Notes: a model not told the origin generated them from the letters alone. 64,000 bases of DNA from Sesamum alatum (GCA_034509735.1 JACGWO010000005.1:40268479-40332478), one strand, 5' to 3'; positions 35,766 through 49,775 are shown, numbered from the stretch's first letter. Numbers and translations are program-made.

Positions 35766-38700
35766 TCACGAGGGAGTTCGGATATCACCTTCGCAGAACC
35801 TCCATGACCCATCATCTTGCCTCTTCAGAAGATAACGTATTTTATATGGGCTGCAAACAAATGATTTCGGTATTTATTGTTAGGTCCCAGAAGGGAATGT
35901 ATAAAAATCACGTGCCATATGAACATACTGCGATCACTTGTGGTAGCTAAGCAACACATGCCTTTTGCAAACAAGCACTTGATGTTCCCCAGTTTTCAAA
36001 CTGATCACAAAAGTTAATAGTGCCATAGTTCAAATATGACGATTCCACACCTCAAGGATAACACAAATAACCACATGTATTAAAGCAAGCGAAAATGTGT
36101 CACTTAAAATCCTCATTTTTTAAAGAAGAAAATGTCTTTTTTTATTCCTTCGAATAAATTCAAACAAACAAAAAGTAGAAAAGAAAAAAAGAAAAGACAA
36201 AAATAGATGAGCTGTAAAAATGTTAAACTTATGCAACAAGCAGTCATGTTATTTGCCTGATTTTCGCAATGGCCAAGCACTTCCAACAAAGTTATAGACC
36301 TATAAGCCTCATGCTGAATATTTGTCATTATTATAGAAATGAGGTCTCCCTTCAACCACGTTCACTAATGCACCTTACACCAAAAGATCGAAGATATGGA
36401 CTGCTAAGTAAAATTGCCCACTTGTAGGCGTAGCAAAAGGACCAAAAAAAGTGACTATAGCATATCTTCAAGTAGTCGTCATGACTAAGGATTTTTGTTA
36501 CCTGTAATAAGTTGGATTTTTGGGCTGGGCTTCATCCACAAGTTCAGCCGCCTCCTCCAAAAACACTTCTATTTCTGCCATTTCCCTTCCAGTCCCATCT
36601 TTCAAAATGTCTGCATGTACGACTGTCAATTGCAACAGAACGAATCTCCAAAAACAAGACCTTGCTTTTGCTGCATCGGCCAATGCTTGCCACTACAAAA
36701 TATCCATTTTCTGAAGTTAATGAAAAGCATAGCTAGTAATAAAACAGTTTCAGTTACCAATATGTGATGGACTCAGAGGTTCATAATCAAGATTAGTTTT
36801 GCCACCGGGCCTAAAAGTTAAGGAACTCAAGTAAACTTAGAACAGAGTCCTGTAATCCAACATCAACGTTATAAAAGGTAATAGATAAGTTAAATTAGCA
36901 TCTTCCTCTTCAAGATTAGTCATACATCAGACCGAACATATTTAGTATGAAATGGAAATATCATGAGTTAACATGAAATACTTGTGAAGTTTTACTGGAG
37001 TCTGAAAGTGACGGAGCACAATGGAAGTGTGTAAACCAGAGATTTAAAACACTAGACAGGGTTAACTTACAAATATCCTACTAGGGCAATTATACTAAAC
37101 AAATAGACCAATGCTTCACTATAATCAAGAAATGGATCTCACCTGAACAAGCATTGATCCTTCAAGGATTTCAAGAAGGCCGTGAATATCATGGTCAGGC
37201 CCAAGTGCTTCAGCTTTGATTGCTTGCCATCTCTTGACAAGAGTCTCAGCATCTTCAACCGGCATTGGCTGCCTATGTGTTGATATGATTGGAGATGAAA
37301 AGCCAGAAGAGAGGGAAGCAGTTTGCAGATCTGCAGACTCTGGGCAGTCTACAGACTGCATTTTAAGGATTGATAGGACTTTCTTGAGTTTTCTCGTAAT
37401 ACCATTTTGCTTAGTTGTTGCACGTCTGTAACTTAGATCAGTAGAAGAATCAGTCCATGTAGGGGAGCTTGCTTCAATTTTTTGTCCATCCGTCCTCCAT
37501 CTAGATGCATTTCCTGGTCTCCAGACCTGCATGTTTATTAGTTTACATAGAGCAACCAAGATGCAGCCCAATGCTGTAGCATACATCATCTTTCCAAACA
37601 CATGATTGAAGCCCAACCAAAATTTCCAGGCTTCACCCTGCTTAGAACCTAAAGTTCTTTTGAATTGGATAGATGGTGAACAGCCAACATTGCTTCCAGT
37701 AATGGCCTTGGCCTCTATCAGAGGATTTTGCAGATTAGGAGGGGCAAGCTGCTTGACAGCTGGGCCAAGATGCCTTGAAGACTCTGTGCTTGAAACTGGT
37801 TCTCCATCTCGTTGATCCAGTGGAAGAGCACCAGCAATTGATCTGTGCCTACTGGTGGATAAAGCTGGAGGAGCTCTTTTATTCTGTCTGTTTCCAGAAT
37901 GTCTTTTTTCACCAATAAAGAAGTCAGCCTGTAATTGCTACTGAAATTTAGTATTTGATAGAGGAAATTAAGAACTTTATTCATTTGGATGGGTAGCATT
38001 AAAAGCTTTTACCAAAGATGAGGAACAATCTCGGGTATCTGGAAACAAGCCAAGCACAGATTCTTTCAACCATGTTTCCTAGAAACACGAAATACATAGT
38101 TACTCAGAACCATCGGACTTGCTTGAACAGTAAGCGTCACAGGTGGAACTTTAAATCTATAATATGCAGACACTATATAACTAGCCACGGAAATTGTAAT
38201 TACAACTGTGAGCATGATGAAACGAAATTGAAATTAATGAACTCACTGGTAAAGAATAGGACATGCTGCATGGAGGTGCCTTTAAATCTACTATAGATAG
38301 GATAGCTATATGATGGATTTAAAATTGAGAGAAGCAGCATGGTATCCCTGCTTAACTCTTCCAAGCTTCAATGTCTATATCTAGAGAAAGATTATTGGAT
38401 AGGCGACAGGCCAAGTTTCTAATTTTCTTTTTATTTTTCTGTTGAAGGAGTTGCAGAATTTAACTGTCTCAGTTAAAAAAGAAAAAAGGAAATAAGGAAG
38501 ACTTATAGAAAACTGTATCTTTTGTAAGTTATCCTGCATAAATGGAAGATGGCTTGTTTTTAAACGGCAACAAAGGATTCTTAATTCTAAATAAAGACGA
38601 AATAGGTAGGGGATTATCCTGTACAAATAGCTATAGTGAATTTTTCCTTTTCTTTTTCCTTTCCCTTTTTTTTCCTTCTTGTGTGTGTGTGTTGGGGGGT

Positions 38701-41700
38701 TGAGGGGTTTCGTAAAGAACTGCTACTGATCTTTGCCTCTATCGGTATGGATGTAACATTAAATTTGTAATAACAGGGAAATCTACCAGTGGTTTGTCTG
38801 CACCGGAAGCTTCTCTGGTTTCTTTGATTTGCAGTGAATTTTGTGAACTAGGTCTTGAATTTAGTTCAAGCTTCCTTAGTCTTTCAACAGCTGTTGCTTC
38901 ATCACCCTGGAAAATGAGGGCTAAAATTCCTCACTGCTGGTTTAGGAAAGGGAAAAAAGAAAGAGAACAAATGCCGCAAAGAAGAAAGAAGGCAAGGGAA
39001 AGGTATACCTGCCCAAGTAGGAAAGAACAAACGGCCTCCTCAAATTTTAAATCAATGCCTTCTGAAGCTATTAAACATTCAGATATTGACTTTGCCTTGT
39101 TAATCTACACAAAAGGTGATGGAATCAAATGATGAGTAGAAACAAAATGATACATTCTCTCTCTCTCTCTCTCTATTATATATATAAATATATATAAGTT
39201 TTACTGACACTCATACTCAGGTACAGCACTTCAAAAAGCAAAAAGATAAAATAAGACATTGTCAGGAGATGTCAGAAGACATTAAATTCAATGCATCTCC
39301 ATATTGTTATTCAGAAATGACAAATTTTAAGCCAAAACGTAAACATGGCTGCAACGTGATTAAATATATCTTACCAGGTCTGTTTGCTTGCTTGAAAATC
39401 CAAGGGCTATATGAGCTAACAACACCACGTAGAAGCTATTGAAATCAATGACAATTCTTTGATTCTGCGATTCAAGTGACTTTCTATTCTTCCTTGTAAG
39501 AGCTAAACTATCCCAAGGTACAAGTTCAACTATTTCTGTAGCCATGAGTCTTTTAAGTGCTTGATTCAGAAAGCAAGGCCAGTCTTGAACTTGGCATGAA
39601 GTTTCAACATCCAGACCCTGTCTCAGCAATTCACGTAGAGCTGCAATTGCTCCGAGCCTTCGTTCAGCATTTTCAGGTGTATGAGGCATTCCCAACAGAT
39701 CCAATGTGCAGGCTGGAGCAAGCTCTTCCAAAGACTCTTCTATCTATATGCAATATTTGAACACAACTTATTTGAGTAGTAAGTTATCATCCAATTGAAG
39801 AATAAGTAAGCAACAATCACAAGCAAAGTTGAGACCATGAGGATTAGCATTTGAAAATCTCCAACCTGCAGCGAGAAAATCAAAAGCACAGAAAATCCAT
39901 ATATATGGTTCGACGAAACAGGTGACATACATGTCTTCTTTTCCCATTAAAAGAGAAGAGCCTTTTCTTGAGTTAAATGGTTACAAAGACCACCCAATAT
40001 ACTATCATCCTTATTCCCAAGATTCCATCAATGACATACCAATTTTAGTTGGAGAACCAATTTTATGCCATATGACTCGTACTTCCAGAAGGATAACTTT
40101 TCTCATTTCCACTATCAAAACCATCGCTATATGAAGGTGCATGCATGTATAGTTTATCAGACCAAGACAAGGAATCCGAATGAAAGCATATTCAAGGTAG
40201 CGCAGCTAAGATGAAGGTTACCTGAGACAACAGCATCATCTTCCCAAGAGAAATCTTACTCCTCAGAAGACATTGAGCACGGGCAAGGGCTTCAAATCCT
40301 TGAGCAATGTTGTTCTTCTCAAAGCCAACTTTTGCAATTGCACACTTCAAGAAAGCACCTATATAAGAAAAAGAGGATAACAAAACTGCCAGGGAAAAAT
40401 AGTTTAGCATCTGACCTCCTCCTTTTTTTCTTACCTCTGCGAGGGCCATAGACAGAAGCAAATCATGTACAAACGGCTTTGATTCTGGATGTTGCAGGGC
40501 TCTTCGTCCAATTTCCAGCACAATCTTCTCTTCTCCAACCTAGATCAGATCCAGTTCAATAGTATCAACTCCAGAATCCATGGAGAGGCCATCCACCATA
40601 TATTCTCCATTAAATTGCCAGAAAAATATTTTGCAGATCCATGTGGCAACAAAAGATAACTGAGACAATTCACAGGGCAAAAATGTGTGGAAGTGGATAT
40701 GGCCTTACTATTATATGCAAGTGAATGTCATAAGTTTCAAACATCTAAGGTTATGACCAAGCTTACCTCCTGAAGAAGGCATAAAGCACCAGGCAACCAA
40801 GCCCAAGGGATTTTAAGAGATGATCTAGGGGGTTGCTTATCTTTGAAATTTCCAGCATATTCTGGTTCAAATAGAAGCTTGTCCCTCACATCCATTAGAA
40901 GATCCTACAGGAAGCAGGAGGGGGAATATATGTATAATATAGTGAAAATTAAGGAACAGATAAAGAGAAATTACTCAAAAAGATCAAGAGTTAATGAATC
41001 TTTAGGCAACTAGTAAAAAAACCAGAAAAATTTTGCAAACCTGACGGGATATAACAGCATCTTTAGTGTATCCTTCTTCAATCTCAGCATTTCTCAGATG
41101 CATCACTGACTTAACAATTTCATCTTTCTCCGCTTGATCATGAACACCAATAATCTGAAAGTATACATCACCAAAAGTGAGGAACTGAGGTATGAAAGTC
41201 AAGTTCCCATTTGTAGTGCTTGTTAAGCAGAACCATATTGAAAACCAAGTTTACGATTAATAGTATGTACAAGCTCCAAATCTTAGCCAGACATAAAATC
41301 TCATGCAAATGTCAAATGTTCACAGTGGATCACAGGACCAGATTTGAGACGAGAACTCCGGATTCAATTGGAAGTTTAGTTCTCTGCTTGTATAAGTCCT
41401 CCAAAGGTGTTTAGAGCTAAATGAGAAATACTCATAGAAGGATTCTTGGTGTTAATATTCCAAGACCAGAAGGCGACAGGGAGAGACAGGATGGAAAAAT
41501 GAAGCACATGATATCTTCCTTATGGAAATTTTTTTTTTCACAAAAAAGAATTGACATGGTTGACAGACATGCATACAATAAAATGTTCATCCACAACCAA
41601 ACACCCGATACTATGAGGCAAAACAAAATACAGGTCCAGAGATATGTATACATTCTAGATATTCACACACAAGAAAACACCCGATAGTATCAGGGAAAAT

Positions 41701-43143
41701 TGATACAATGAGTAATAGGACAAAAGATCAATCATTGCATTGATTAGAAGCATTTAACAGGAAAATCTTGATGTAAGAAATTTGTGTAACAAAGTGGAAG
41801 CAGATACTTTCAAGTTGTTTGATGCAAAACTTCACCAATACAAGTTGCAGTACCTTGCTAATTTGAGTGAATCCCATAAAAAGTTTTTATTTTATGATCT
41901 GGAGTTACTCATGTTTGGTCATGGGTAAAGATATAAGGTATTACATCAACAAAACATATTACACTGACATATTCCACTGATTGCCACTTTCAGTGGAGTG
42001 TTGTCTAAATTTAGACCATTAGAGTTATATCGACTATATGTGGATAATTAAGAGAAGTGTTGCTGATCCATTTAAATCGAGAATATGATTATTCTAGGTA
42101 ACGTTTTCAGCCTTCTATCCTTTATCTACTATCATGAAAAACTGATGAACAATGAAATAGTACCACAAAGTTGCATATAGATCTATAGACAATTGATGAA
42201 CACCTTGGCACTCATGAAGAAGCTTTTATAGGAAAAACACTAAAGGGATTACTAAACAAAGCTTTTGCAGATTAATATAGGAACTTGTAAGAAAATACTC
42301 TTAAGTATTTTATGTCATCATTCTTGGGCACATAAAATCATGCCTGCATCTACAGGCACACAAACCATAAGTCACAACTGGAAATCTCCGTTTTGCATCA
42401 CAAATTAAGACGTTTTGCCCTTTGGCTGAACTGTTTGGTTCAAATTGGCAATTATAGGACGATCACTCAGCAACATAAACATGTACATCAGATATATGAT
42501 AGCAAAACAAGGATTCTCTTCTAAGGTGCTGTAAATTAGTTTTTAATGTAATTTTAGGGGTTCCTTATCGCAGGCTATACCAATTTAGACAGAAAAAAAT
42601 GAAAAAGAAGAAAATGGGTGCAAGTACACCCTTGCATTTCAGCCATATACAATTCTCAGATTTGCATACTTTTTCACTAATGGCATATATATTAAAACAA
42701 ATTTTTACAAAATAATTGTAACAACAACTAAGAATGTGTCAATGAGAGAGAGAAGAGAGACAACCACGAAATCCGTGCGTATTTAAACTACACACGGAAA
42801 ACAGTAGAAAGAGTAAAATAACAGTAGTACGACATTGAACCTGGTAGCAAGTGACGGGGATTTCAATGCAGGGAACCTGATTCGGGACATTGATGTTTTT
42901 ACTAGAGCTTTCCTGAAGAACACGAAGCTCCGTTGCAGCACACAATCTCCAGGAGTGGCCAAGCCCAGAAACCCTAGCTGGGCCACCACTCAGATAATCA
43001 AAATTCCAGCATTTCCTCTTCTTGTCCTTGCTTCTTCGTCTGGTTAAAGCGTCAACGGTGTCGTAGCAGTGAAGCTTGTTGCTGCTATCACTAGACAGGT
43101 AAAGCTTATTCACAGTAGCCACCAGTGTCTGAATATTTGCCAT
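35766..43143 (-). CDS. PARC6: Plastid division protein PARC6/CDP1
   Basis: An inner-envelope protein of chloroplast division, an ARC6 paralogue that positions the FtsZ ring through ARC3 and PDV1. Twelve minus-strand exons join in frame to about 828 residues: 43143-42841, 41154-41041, 40904-40767, 40539-40435, 40344-40222, 39743-39375, 39095-39009, 38906-38787, 38078-38013, 37928-37143, 36692-36502, 35850-35766. Conserved phrases include IIGVHDQAEKDEIVKSV (degenerate J-like region), IPWAWLPGALCLLQE, EALARAQCLLRSKISLGKM, LDLLGMPHTPENAERRLGAI and DWPCFLNQAL. A membrane segment (KMMYATALGCILVALCKLI) lies near residues 590-612. The C-terminal intermembrane-space domain reads RWQAIKAEALGP, CFWRFVLLQL, AELVDEAQPKNPTYY and ends YKIRYLLKRQDDGSWRFCEG. 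The length is close to the Arabidopsis protein. The 1.7-kb first intron separates the transit-peptide exon from the rest. Confidence 0.95.
39157..39197. repeat. (CT)n-(TA)n microsatellite
   Basis: About nine CT units followed by TATATATATAAATATATATA in a PARC6 intron. Confidence 0.8.
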
Positions 43144-44050
43144 GTAATTCTAGATTAGCTGCGCCATTACATCAACATTTCTGCAAGAGATTCTGGGGAA
43201 ATCTCGCATTTTGATTACAAGTACCGAAAAATCGATTCTAAGTGGGGTTCCTGGACCTGGATTGGATATCGTTATGCATTGGGAATTGGAGGAGGAAATT
43301 GGGGGTCTAATTTTGGGATAATTTGCAGAGACGATGCTGCTGCGTATGTATGTATGTATATTGCTTTTGTTTTTCAATGAAAAAAGGAAAACTCCAAAAG
43401 AAGCAAGAGATGAACACTACTGAATTTAGTGGCTGGCTGGCTGGCTTGGCTACTGAATTCAGTTGTTTTCTGAATTGACCCCCATTACTTTTGTTTTTGT
43501 TTCATTTAGACCCCCCCACACTTTTAGCAGTCACCACCCTAGAGATCCATTATTGGTATTTGGTGGTGGTCTCATTCTCAATTCAACTGCAATAACAAAA
43601 AACAAAAACCATTTTAGGTAAGCAATTGGGTATCATCCATTTCCACAATTGGTGTAACTATAATAATATTTTTTGGGATATATTAAGATAGATAGAAAGA
43701 TAAATGATGTGATCACAAATTTTTTAATTGAAATATATTTTACGTTCTAAATCGTAAATTTTGTAATCAATGCAGATGGAAAATAAAAATTCAAGTGATT
43801 ACACAAATAAAATCCGTTACTAAATCATATTGACACAAATTATTTTTAGTTTATCATAAGACATAAACGACAAGAATTATTTAATAAGATCGTGCGATCA
43901 TATGTTGATAAATTTAGTTTGCGAGTTCATTAGGTAACCAGCTGTTACGTTTCAATAGCTCAATTTATTTATTTCCTCTTATGTCTTTGAATATGAATTT
44001 TCCATTATGAATGTAATCTTCTTAATAACCCAGGGCAAAAGGAAAATTAG
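43144..44050. other. PARC6 leader and intergenic DNA
   Basis: The first 230 bases are likely PARC6 5' UTR and promoter. A short (GGCT)n patch is at about 43430-43450. The remainder is AT-rich. No gene is visible. Confidence 0.45.
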
Positions 44051-44425
44051 GTAAAATTATATTTTTACTCCTATAATTTTAGATCATTAGTATTTTTTGT
44101 CATATAACTTACTCCATTTACACATTTAGTGCTTTATTTGACAAATTTAGTTCAACACATATTAAATTTGGTTATTTTTTGTAAATTTAGTCGTGTGTTG
44201 ACAAATTTGGTCCCTATGACATATAATTACAGGACAAAAAATGAGATATACTCGAATGAGAATGATACCAAAATTATCACAAGACTAAAGTTGCCAAAAA
44301 TGACCAAATATGAGATGTTCAGGATTAAATTCGTCAAGAAAATGACTAAATTTGTAAATAAAATAAGTTACATAATCAAAAGTACTAACGACCCATAGTT
44401 ATAGGACTAAAAATATAATTTTACC
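44051..44425. mobile_element. Long-armed foldback element (MITE-like)
   Basis: The left end GTAAAATTATATTTTTACTC and the reverse complement of the right end GTAAAATTATATTTTTAGTC agree almost perfectly. Similarity continues inward for about 170 bases on each arm (for example CATATAACTTACTCCATTTA against TATGTAACTTATTTTATTTA), leaving almost no loop. The element would fold into one long hairpin. It is non-coding; the frame through it is a by-product of the palindrome. No clear target-site duplication was found. Confidence 0.75.
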
Positions 44426-44796
44426 AAGAAACTATCAATATATTTTTTATTTTACAAAAATATTATACTTATAAAAAAAAAAATATATAAAGAAATTTCA
44501 AATAAAACTTTCATTTAGGTTTCCAACCACTATATTGAAATTGAAATATAGTTTTCACACACCATTAAAAAGAAACAAAAACAAAAGAAAGGAAAAGAAA
44601 GAAAAATGAGATATAGTTACATTTATTTCCAATTGTAAATCCAAATATTCCCTTTAATTAACTACTGTGAGTGTGAGTGTGAGTGTGAGTGCGAGTGTGA
44701 GTTGGAGTTGGGCCCTTCTTCCCTAAATCGTAGCAGCTATTCTCCCCGAATCCCCTGTAACTTGTAGGTTCCCGCCACTGACAACGGCAGAGAGAG
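44426..44796. promoter_or_regulatory. RHL1 promoter region
   Basis: AT-rich at first, then a (GTGAGT)n tract at about 44667-44702 and a TGGGCC Site II motif at 44709-44714. The RHL1 start follows at 44797. Confidence 0.45.
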
Positions 44797-47700
44797 ATGG
44801 CTCGAGGTGCTAAGAAGGAAGGCAGCGCCGCCGCGGACCCGGAGGCGGAAGAGCGAGTAAGGCTCAAAAAGCTGGCCTTCTCCACAAACGTTTTGTCGCA
44901 AAGCCCGGCCAAAGTGGGTCATTCAGCCGCTCTCGCCCCGTCTAAAACGGTGATCAAACACCACGGCAAAGATATTTTGAGAAAGTCACAGCGCAAGAAC
45001 AGATATTTATTCTCCTTTCCGGGTCTACTCGCCCCCATTTCTGGTGGGAAAATCGGCGAGCTCAAAGACCTCGGCACGAAAAACCCCATTCTCTACCTAG
45101 AATTTCCGCAGGTTTTAATTGTTGTCACTTTTATGAGTGAATGTGTTCTTGTTGCTCTGTTTAAGTATTTTAGCATGCCACAATGAGGAAAGGTGGTGGA
45201 TGGTAGTACATAGAACGCATAAATTGTTGTCAGTAATGCTTTGAATGCTCAGTTGTACTGATTGATTGGAGGCTGGTAAAGGAAGGTTTACCATTGTTGT
45301 ACTTTTTTTAGAAGGCTGGTAAAAGGGAAGGTTTAGCGTATTTCCACTGATAAATGCCTATGTTGAAACAGATTTTGATTAACCCGTGGCTTCTGACTTC
45401 CTGAAATGTGTAGGGTCAAATGAAGTTGTTTGGGACAATTGTTTATCCTAAGAATAGGTATTTGACGCTCCAATTTTCGAGAGGTGGGAAGAATGTTACA
45501 TGTGATGACTACTTTGACAATATGGTTGGTATCTTCTTAGTACTTTGCCCTTGTAGTTTTCTTCTAGCTTGTTTCCTTATCCATTATGTTTTACTCCAGT
45601 AATATCATAATTGCAACCATGTGAATCTTCTATACATGTGTAGTGACATATTCTTTTAGCAACAATAGACTTTTTTGGCTTGAATTGCCATATATAAGGA
45701 GTCTGACATAGAGAATCCTGGTTATAGCTTTATAGTACAAGCGAATGTATGTAGCAGATATCATTACCCCTAAAGCTCTTGACTGGATTAGCATGGGTAA
45801 CGCCTTCCATGCCAACTTTGCAATATTCTTGTTCTATTCATGGGTTTGATATAAATCAATCATGCTATCTCTGCAAGTGAACTAATGAGTTGCTAAAGTT
45901 ATTGGTGTTTAGAGGAAAACTAACATGGGATGTTAAGCAAAAAAAGACTGACATGCAGAGCAGATCGGGTGTTATTCAAAGAGCATGTAGTAATTTATTT
46001 TCTTCCTATGTCCTGTGTTTTCTTTTTCTTGTGAGGCTTAACTCTTGTATGCAACCTTCTTCTGTTCCAGATAGTGTTTTCAGATGCTTGGTGGATTGGA
46101 ACAAAAGATGAGAATCCAGAAGAATCACGGCTTCAGTTTCCTAAGGAGCTGAATATGGTTAGCCGTAAATTCTTTTGCTTGCCAATTAATGGGAAAGCTG
46201 TTATCATTGGCTTTGAGCTTAAACCAAATATAATAACATTGTGAATCCCTGTGTTCTGGGCCAGGAAAAACATGTGGAGTATGATTTCAAGGGTGGTGTG
46301 GGGGCCACACGAGACAGCAAACTAGGTTCTGGAAAATCTGCATCGAAATGCTTGGAACCGGAATCCCCAGAAGTTTGTGTAGACAATGATTTCACTGACA
46401 GTCCAAATGATTACAAAGAGTTGGCAGAAGTTACTCCAACTCGGCAGTCAGCTAGGACTGCTGGGAGAACATTCAAGTATTTCCTTTATTTTCCTTTACA
46501 TGTGTATTCTTCTGACAGAACTTTAAGATACCAACCATTTTCCTGAATGATCCAATGGCAGCTTTTTTCGTAATTTAGGTGCTACATTTAGATGCCACAT
46601 CCTTTTTCAATCAGAATGAGCATAATGGTTTGCCTTAGGAACTATAAGTGGCAAGTTATTTATGAAGTCTACACATCTAAGTGTTGGTTTTTTTCTGTAC
46701 ACTTGCTCAAAGTTTATCTGATGTGTGGTACAATGTCATATGTAGCTCCTTATGTTTGTCTAACTCCATAGGTAAAAGGAGAAAAAAACACTTCTATACA
46801 CTTACTCAATTTTTATTTGATGCGTGATAAATTGTCATGTGTGGCACCTTCTATTTCTATATTCCAATAGGTAAAAAGAGAGTAAAGTTTCTTTTATTGA
46901 GAGAACTTGGATAATCTTTTGTGTAGTTGTTTGTACGAAATCATGAAGGGTTTGGCTGGTTTATTTGGTTGGTTTATGGGTTTTTTGTTGCAATTATCTC
47001 CCCCAATGATGAAATTGTTTACATTAATGCATACCGTCCCTTTTATGCTGATGTCTATTAGATTTAAAGATTAGTTAATTTTGTGAAGGAGAGCATGAGT
47101 ATGCGGCAATTCTTATCAAAGAGATGTAGCACAATCTACTTTTTAACAGCGCAAAGGGAATCTATCAAATTGTTAAATGCCTGAAAAAGTTTGCTTCTAT
47201 GGCTTGGCTTCCAACAGCATAAAAGTTGTTTGATACATGGAACTCTGAAAAATTTACTTCTGCTAAATGGGGTAGTTCACATTGTTACCTTTCTGGCAAA
47301 TTATGATTTTAAAGTAGCTTTTCCGTTAAAGTCAAGCAGGGTTCATTTTTTTGTCATTTTGCTCTTAATTTGCATCAGTTCTATTGAGGACCCTTCTACA
47401 CAACTTTCGTCCTCTGGGTATTGAGTTATTCCAGTGATGATTAGAGTGCCTATGGTGCAGTTTTGCAGAAGCATCTTCTGGGGATGATTTTATTGGGGAT
47501 GGAGATGAAACACCCGAAGAAGAGGATGAGAAAGTTGATACAGAAACAAGAAAAACTTATACATCTACAGATATCCTTGTATCATTTTTCTTTCTGGTTC
47601 TCAGTTTTGGATTTGTTATTAATTTCCCCCCTTTATTTCTTATGTCTAGTTCATATTGTTCTCAACTTGTGGAAGAATGTCATAATCTTCCAAAATGTGA

Positions 47701-48651
47701 TGTTCCTTACAGACATTCACAGACGGAAAGTTCATCCCCTCTAGTATTTGAAATTGATAATGAGGATAATGCTAGAGAAGATCCAGGTTCAGGACAAAAT
47801 AAGCAGACTGGGAAAACTAAAGATTCCTCTGATAATGATCACTCATCTCTTGTTCAAACAACATTATCTTCATTGTTCAAGAAGGTGGAGGAAAAGGTAA
47901 TGTGTTGCATCTTTCCTGTGAAACATCAATTTCCTACTAAATTACCAATTGAGAACTATAAACGGCCGTATAGATGTGATCTAGAAAATGATTGGACTCT
48001 GATTGAAGTTGATATCTCTAGCAGGCTTTTCAGTATGCAAATGATAATAGTACTATAGTTACTATTTGGAAATTTTTCTGATATGTTATAGCTATTTGCA
48101 ATTCCTATGGTCTTTCAGAGAGTGTTTAGTATCTCCAATGTGTACACTTAAACTCTTTCTGGTGACATGTTGAAAATTGAGGACCAAAGAAATAATAACT
48201 GAGTTTGATGCACAATATGTTTTTTTATTCATAAATATGCTTTTTCCCGTCATGTTTGATATGGCTGGGTATAATTTCTAGTATTTATCTAAGCATTTTT
48301 GTCTTGCTGTTTTATCCACTCTACCTTTTGCTACATATCTCCTTCAAGATTTTGTTTATGTACATCATGCTAATGTATAAACTAGTCCATTTTTTCTTTT
48401 TCTCTCTGTATCAAGTTTCATGTTTGACATAGCAACATTGATTTTCAGAAGGCGAAGAAGGAAGTGAACCAGAAGATCAGTACTTCTGAAGTAAGATATT
48501 GTTCTTTGCTTTTTCATTGCCTTGTTCTTTTCTGGAACTTTGGTTATTAGTAATGTTTTTAACTTCATTACCTGGTTTCAACTGTTATTGTATTTAGGCC
48601 TCCAAGCTTGCGAAAGGGGGAAAGAAAAGAAAAGAAAGAGACTCGGGTTAG
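44797..48651 (+). CDS. RHL1: RHL1, topoisomerase VI complex subunit
   Basis: The plant nuclear protein ROOT HAIRLESS 1 (HYP7), a partner of the DNA topoisomerase VI complex needed for endoreduplication and cell growth. Eight exons join in frame to about 370 residues: 44797-45111, 45414-45524, 46071-46157, 46265-46476, 47461-47578, 47723-47896, 48449-48490, 48598-48651. Family phrases are clear: SKTVIKHHGKDILRKSQRKN, RYLFSFPGLLAPISGGKIGE, LKDLGTKNPILYLEFPQGQM, KLFGTIVYPKNRYLTLQFSR, DAWWIGTKDENPEESRLQFP, HVEYDFKGGVGA and TPTRQSARTAGRTF. The C-terminal third is acidic then lysine-rich (KKAKKEVNQK, GGKKRKERDSG). The last exon could splice on at G/GTTAGC to an exon near 49136, changing only the final residues. 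Confidence 0.93.
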
Positions 48652-49549
48652 CCTCACTCCCCTTCTCTCTCTTCCTTAGCATCTAATGATACTTGTGATG
48701 GCATTTCAGTTCATGAAAACTTGGAGTGAGTTTTTCTTGAAGAGAGAATTGTCTGGGACTTGACGACCTCTCATAACTCTCCTCTTGATTTCATCAAATG
48801 CTTTCTTGTCTGGTATCATTGAGAAGACAGGCAAATGCATAACACAAGAGAGATGCACATTCCTTGAGTTGCCACCTAAAGTTTTTCTTAATGTCATTAA
48901 AAAATGTAATCGATTCATGAAGAAATTGGTCTAGAAGTGTGGTCTAGGACACCACAGGTTTAAAAATGATACATTTGATGATATGCAACTTTTGCAAATC
49001 CTACCAGTCGATGATCAACAAAATAATACATATATGTAGTGAATCTCGACTGGTTCGTTCTGCTATTGTGTTGGACAACATTTGGGCAGTGTATTATTTT
49101 TCGATATGATGGTTGCTTTTCAATATCTTATTCAGGACAGTGAAGCAAGTGATGAAGGCTTAGGCTTGAGATTGTGGTTGGTGTGCATCAGTGAGCAAGA
49201 TGATTTTTTATGGTTTCATAATCTCTAGAATATGTTGTTGTCTAAGCAGTCTTGTACTAGTTTTATCCTTGTATTGTTAATTTGACCATCATTTTCAGAT
49301 CATGTAGGAAATCATTGTGGAGGAATTATAGTGTATCACATTTGTTGAAGTACATACATACATGTGTATGATCAAAGCTAAAAGTATTGATTTATGCTCA
49401 TCTCTGCGTGATCCTGATCGGGTACGACGTGTGTGTGTGTGTGTGTGTTATAACACTGCCACTTATCGCACAAATCGATATTGAAAAGAAAAAGTGTGTG
49501 TGTATAATATTACAGAAAGTGTTATTGGATGGGATTATGCAAAAGTGAA
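48652..49549. other. RHL1 3' region
   Basis: Likely RHL1 3' UTR or alternative last intron. A (GT)n run lies at about 49429-49448 and a second short one at 49494-49503. A 70-codon minus frame at 48706-48918 has no recognised family. Confidence 0.4.
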
Positions 49550-49640
49550 TGGGCCGACAGTGTGTAGTTAAAATTTGTGCTGGGCTATGAGAAAGCAAAC
49601 ATGGCCCATTTTTATGAAAAATTAGAAAGGCCAAAGCCCA
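49550..49640 (+). promoter_or_regulatory. Site II-type motifs, TTC1-like promoter
   Basis: TGGGCC at 49550-49555, TGGGCT at 49581-49586, GGCCCA at 49603-49608 and AGCCCA at 49635-49640, 135-225 bases before the first ATG of the TTC1-like gene. Both orientations occur. Confidence 0.55.
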
Positions 49641-49775
49641 AACTCTACACTAATCAGAATCCATACAAGTATTTTAGTATAGCTTGTCGTTTCTGTTAAA
49701 GTGGTAACAACAAAGCAAACAGAAGCCCGAAGCCGAAGCCGAAGCGACGAGGCGAGCTCATAAACAAAGACAAAA

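Noticed and set aside
44129..44398. 89-codon plus-strand frame
   Set aside because: It lies wholly inside the foldback element and follows its palindromic repeats; no gene-like features.
48706..48918. 70-codon minus-strand frame ending RGRQVPDNSLFKKNS and beyond
   Set aside because: It sits in the RHL1 3' region, has no recognisable domain, no splice context and no family I know. Possibly chance or a very old fragment.
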